The notes beneath the pieces are model-generated. The model saw only the letters and a program-made list of their open reading frames with translations. It was not told where the DNA came from and ran no database searches. Of a stretch of DNA of 8,147 nt, positions 6,132 through 8,147 are shown piece after piece. The DNA is taken from positions 1 to 8,147 of the forward strand of contig JACDAS010000054.1 of NCBI GenBank assembly GCA_013695295.1. The letters are read 5' to 3'. The DNA is from Actinomycetota bacterium (GTDB taxonomy: Bacteria; Actinomycetota; Thermoleophilia; Gaiellales; Gaiellaceae). Position numbers and translations under genes: made by a program. The first letter of the stretch is position 1. Every line of letters begins with the position of its first letter.

Positions 6132-7036
6132 CGACCGTCCTCGCGCTCGGGGGGAACGCCCTGACCCGGGCCGGCCAGCGCGGGACGGCCGCCGAGCAGC
6201 TCGCGAACCTCCGCGCCACCTTCGCGTCGCTCGGGCCTCTCCTCGCCGAGAAGCGTCTGGCGGTCACGCACGGGAACGGCCCGCAGGTGGGGCAGGCGCT
6301 CCTGAGGCAGGAGCGGGCGGCCGAGGACGTGCCCCCGCTGCCGCTCTACCTCGCTGTCGCCGAGACCCAGGCGACGATCGGAGCCCTGATCGTCGCCGAG
6401 CTGGGCGCCGTATCGGGCAGGCGGGCCGCGTGCGTGCTGACACGGGTGGTCGTCGACCCGGAGGATCCCGCCTTCGCCGAGCCGGCGAAGCCGATCGGCC
6501 CGTTCTACGGCGAGGCGCAGGCGCGCCGGCTCGAGGCCGAACGGGGCTGGGCCGTCCGTCCCGACGCGGGCCGCGGGTGGCGCCGCGTCGTTCCCTCGCC
6601 GGCGCCGCTCGAGATCGTCGAGCTGGACGCGATCCGCTCGCTGCTCGACGCAGGCTTCGTCTCGGTCTCGTGCGGCGGCGGCGGAATCCCCGTCGTGCGC
6701 CGGGACGGACGACTGAACGGGGCCGGCGCGGTGATCGACAAGGATCGGGCCTCGGCGCTCCTCGCGGTCGGCCTCGGCGCGCGGCGGCTGGTGATCCTGA
6801 CGGACGTTCCCGCTGTGGCTCGCGGCTTCGGATCGGACGAGGCGCGCGAGCTGCGAACGCTCACGCTCGACGAGGCCGACGCATTGCTCCCACAGCTCGC
6901 GGCCGGATCGATGGGGCCGAAGGTCGAGTCGGCGGCTCGCTTCGTCCGCGAGACGGGCGGCGAGGCGCTGATCACCTCGGCCGGGGCCCTGGCCGAAGCG
7001 CTCGCGGGGCGGGCGGGTACGCGCGTGGCCGGTTGA
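6128..7036 (+). CDS. arcC: Carbamate kinase
   Basis: The enzyme interconverts ADP plus carbamoyl phosphate and ATP plus carbamate. All signature blocks of the amino-acid-kinase-fold carbamate kinases are present in order: ALGGNAL (6-12), THGNGPQVG (47-55), VVVDPEDPAF (107-116), KPIGPFY (121-127), RRVVPSP (152-158), CGGGGIPV (182-189), AVIDKD (201-206), ILTDV (223-227) and SMGPKVESA (261-269). The 302-residue length is normal and no catalytic residue appears lost. The start is a TTG at 6128 inside the TTGA overlap with the preceding stop, with no Shine-Dalgarno, so translation is probably coupled to the upstream gene. Usual partners such as arginine deiminase, ornithine carbamoyltransferase, or allantoin/purine catabolic genes are absent from the window. 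The only operon neighbours are the cDPG-synthetase-like protein before and a membrane protein after. Direction of the reaction in the cell cannot be inferred. Confidence 0.95.
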   Translation: MTTVLALGGNALTRAGQRGTAAEQLANLRATFASLGPLLAEKRLAVTHGNGPQVGQALLRQERAAEDVPPLPLYLAVAETQATIGALIVAELGAVSGRRAACVLTRVVVDPEDPAFAEPAKPIGPFYGEAQARRLEAERGWAVRPDAGRGWRRVVPSPAPLEIVELDAIRSLLDAGFVSVSCGGGGIPVVRRDGRLNGAGAVIDKDRASALLAVGLGARRLVILTDVPAVARGFGSDEARELRTLTLDEADALLPQLAAGSMGPKVESAARFVRETGGEALITSAGALAEALAGRAGTRVAG

Positions 7037-7556
7037 GTCGAGCTGGCAGCATGCAGGTCGTGCGCGCCCTTCGTCTACGTGGTCTTCTGGCTCTGGCTCG
7101 TCCCGGTCGTCGTCCTGCTCGGCAACGTCTGGGCCGTGCTCAATCCGTGGCGGGCGGCCGCCGACGGCGCGGTCGGGCTCGCGCGGTGGCTCGGCTTCTC
7201 CCTCGAGCCGCAGCTCCGCTACCCGGGGCAGCTCGGCCGGTGGCCGGCAGCGCTCGGCCTCTTCGCCTTCGCCACCCTCGAGCTCGCCTACGTCGATCCT
7301 TCGAGCCCGCGCTCGCTCGCGGTCGCGATCGCGATCTACAGCGCCGTCACCTGCCTCGGGATGACCACGTTCGGGCGTCGCGACTGGCTCGAGAACGGCG
7401 AGGCCTTCTCGGTGTACTTCGGCCTGCTGGCCCGCATCTCACCGTTCGCCCGCCGCGCGGATGGGGTCGTCGTCCGCCCGCCCGCGACCGGCCTCGCCAC
7501 CGGGGAGGCGCCGCCCGGCACGCTCGCGTTCGTCGCCGTGATGCTCGGGTCGGTGG

Positions 7557-7559
7557 CCC
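7557..7559 (+). other. Frameshift site: probable extra C in a CCC run
   Basis: Before this point the sensible frame reads MLGSVA (7541-7558). Removing one C gives GTG GCC TTC GAG GGT TTC, so the protein continues as VAFEGFSRTTAW without a break. Read without correction, the first frame turns into Arg/Pro-rich sequence with no hydrophobic segments and stays open to the window end. The downstream frame is closed by a TGA at 7539-7541, so the shift must occur between about 7542 and 7570. Confidence 0.75.
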
Positions 7560-7607
7560 TTCGAGGGTTTCAGCAGGACGACCGCCTGGCAGGATCGGTA
7601 CTACTCG

Positions 7608-8129
7608 GTGCAGATCGACCTGCTCGACTCGCCCGGGCTCGCCGACGCCATCGGGACGCTGATGAACCTCGGCGGGCTCCTCGCCGCGGTCGTGCTGGTG
7701 GCTCTCGCCTTCCGTCTGGCCGTCGCGACCGCTGCCTGGGTCGTCCACGAGCGGGCGCGCGTCGTCCCGGCCTTCGTGCTGAGCCTCGTCCCGATCGCTC
7801 TAGTCTACGCGGTGGCGCACTACTTCTCGTCGGCCGTGTACCAGGGGCAGTACTCGATCAAGCTCGCATCCGACCCGCTCGGACGGGGCTGGGATCTCTT
7901 CGGCACGAGCGACTTCGCGCCCAACCTCCAGCTGCTCGGCCCGAACATGATCTGGTACGTGCAGGTGGGGGCCCTGGTCGCCGGCCACGTGCTCGGGCTC
8001 GTGCTCGCCCACGACCGTGCACTCGGGGTCTTTCGCTCCGCGGGGTCCGCGATCTGGTCGCAGTACCCGATGCTCGTGCTGATGGTGGGCTACACCGTCG
8101 GCGGGCTCTGGCTTCTGTCGCAGGACTGA
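7608..8129 (+). CDS. Downstream open frame of the split membrane protein (C-terminal half)
   Basis: If the frameshift is real, this is the only part that could be translated separately, from a GTG at 7608; it gives 173 residues. It holds four clear membrane stretches: GLLAAVVLVALAFRLAVATA, FVLSLVPIALVYAVAHYF, MIWYVQVGALVAGHVLGLVLA and MLVLMVGYTVGGLWLL. Between them is a loop with IKLASDPLGRGWDLFGTSDF. There is no Shine-Dalgarno before the GTG, and the conserved-looking sequence begins upstream of it, so I regard it as a fragment of the gene at 7037-8129 rather than an independent gene. Histidines in VAHYF and VAGHVLGLVLAHD lie in or beside helices and could be functional. The last 18 bases of the window after the stop contain nothing recognisable. 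Confidence 0.55.
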   Translation: MQIDLLDSPGLADAIGTLMNLGGLLAAVVLVALAFRLAVATAAWVVHERARVVPAFVLSLVPIALVYAVAHYFSSAVYQGQYSIKLASDPLGRGWDLFGTSDFAPNLQLLGPNMIWYVQVGALVAGHVLGLVLAHDRALGVFRSAGSAIWSQYPMLVLMVGYTVGGLWLLSQD

Positions 8130-8147
8130 CCGAACAGGGACGAACCG

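Larger units (their letters stand above)
7037..8129 (+). pseudogene. Multi-pass membrane protein gene, 5'-truncated and split by a +1 frameshift
   Basis: Two frames together encode one protein. From 7037 the first frame gives PFVYVVFWLWLVPVVVLLG, LNPWRAAADG, LELAYVDPSSPRSLAVAIA, TFGRRDWLENGEAFSVYFGL and TLAFVAVMLGSVA. After the CCC at 7557-7559 the sense moves to the other frame (FEGFSRTTAWQDRYYSVQID) and runs to TGA at 8127-8129. I count about eight hydrophobic segments in the sum. The motifs resemble an actinobacterial family that pipelines often label fenitrothion hydrolase, a name I would not take as function. Such proteins, as I recall them, have an extra 100 or so N-terminal residues; here homology-like sequence begins only about 30 bases after the carbamate kinase stop. 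No good start exists: GTG at 7079 is in frame but falls inside the first helix, and ATG at 7051 is out of frame. Either the gene has decayed or the assembly has errors. Co-transcription with the kinase is likely from the spacing. Confidence 0.7.

Noticed and set aside
6430..7662. 410-residue plus-strand open frame through the carbamate kinase and membrane gene
   Set aside because: Arg/Gly/Ala-rich shadow in the second frame; carbamate kinase motifs are all in the other frame.

Overview
This is a compact, GC-rich (roughly 70% by eye) bacterial chromosome segment. The amino-acid usage is Ala/Arg/Glu-rich, GTG and TTG starts are common, Shine-Dalgarno sequences are mostly absent, and -10-like TANNNT hexamers sit a few bases before start codons. 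Together these suggest a high-GC actinobacterium, perhaps of the Thermoleophilia/Gaiellales type. The taxonomic guess is inference from gene families and start-site architecture; no rRNA or tRNA is present to test it.

Layout. Positions 2-238 hold the 3' end of an unidentified membrane-protein gene. A 9-bp-arm inverted repeat (242-267) then precedes a type II toxin-antitoxin module. The AbrB/SpoVT-fold antitoxin has no usable in-frame start, so a one-base frameshift is suspected. It overlaps a complete PIN-domain toxin (495-887). On the minus strand follow a TRAM/Fe-S RNA uracil-C5-methyltransferase (888-2252) and a YjbQ/UPF0047 protein (2298-2699). Divergent from YjbQ, and only 20 bp away, is a 496-residue HEXXH metallopeptidase of the M3-like gluzincin type (2720-4210). 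It converges on a ferritin (4207-4734, minus), and the two genes share a CTAG stop tetranucleotide.

Divergent from the ferritin starts a plus-strand cluster. First is a cyclic-2,3-diphosphoglycerate-synthetase-like P-loop protein (4785-6131). It overlaps a carbamate kinase (6128-7036) by four bases. Immediately after comes a multi-pass membrane protein (7037-8129) that lacks a normal N-terminus and is split by one extra C near 7557-7559.

How the parts relate. The strongest candidate for new biology is the translationally coupled pair of P-loop phosphotransferase-like protein and carbamate kinase, with no arginine-deiminase or carbamoyltransferase gene beside it and a membrane protein directly downstream. 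The other notable signal is regulatory. All three minus-strand genes with visible upstream DNA have TAGG(G/A)T exactly six bases before the start codon, which suggests leaderless transcripts. In the YjbQ/peptidase gap the -10 elements of both directions overlap in one seven-base symmetric motif. The two apparent frameshifts (antitoxin and membrane protein) are either assembly errors or real gene decay; the sequence alone cannot decide. No IS element, CRISPR array, tRNA, rRNA or classical hairpin-plus-T-run terminator was found, and no gene-free stretch exceeds 60 bases.
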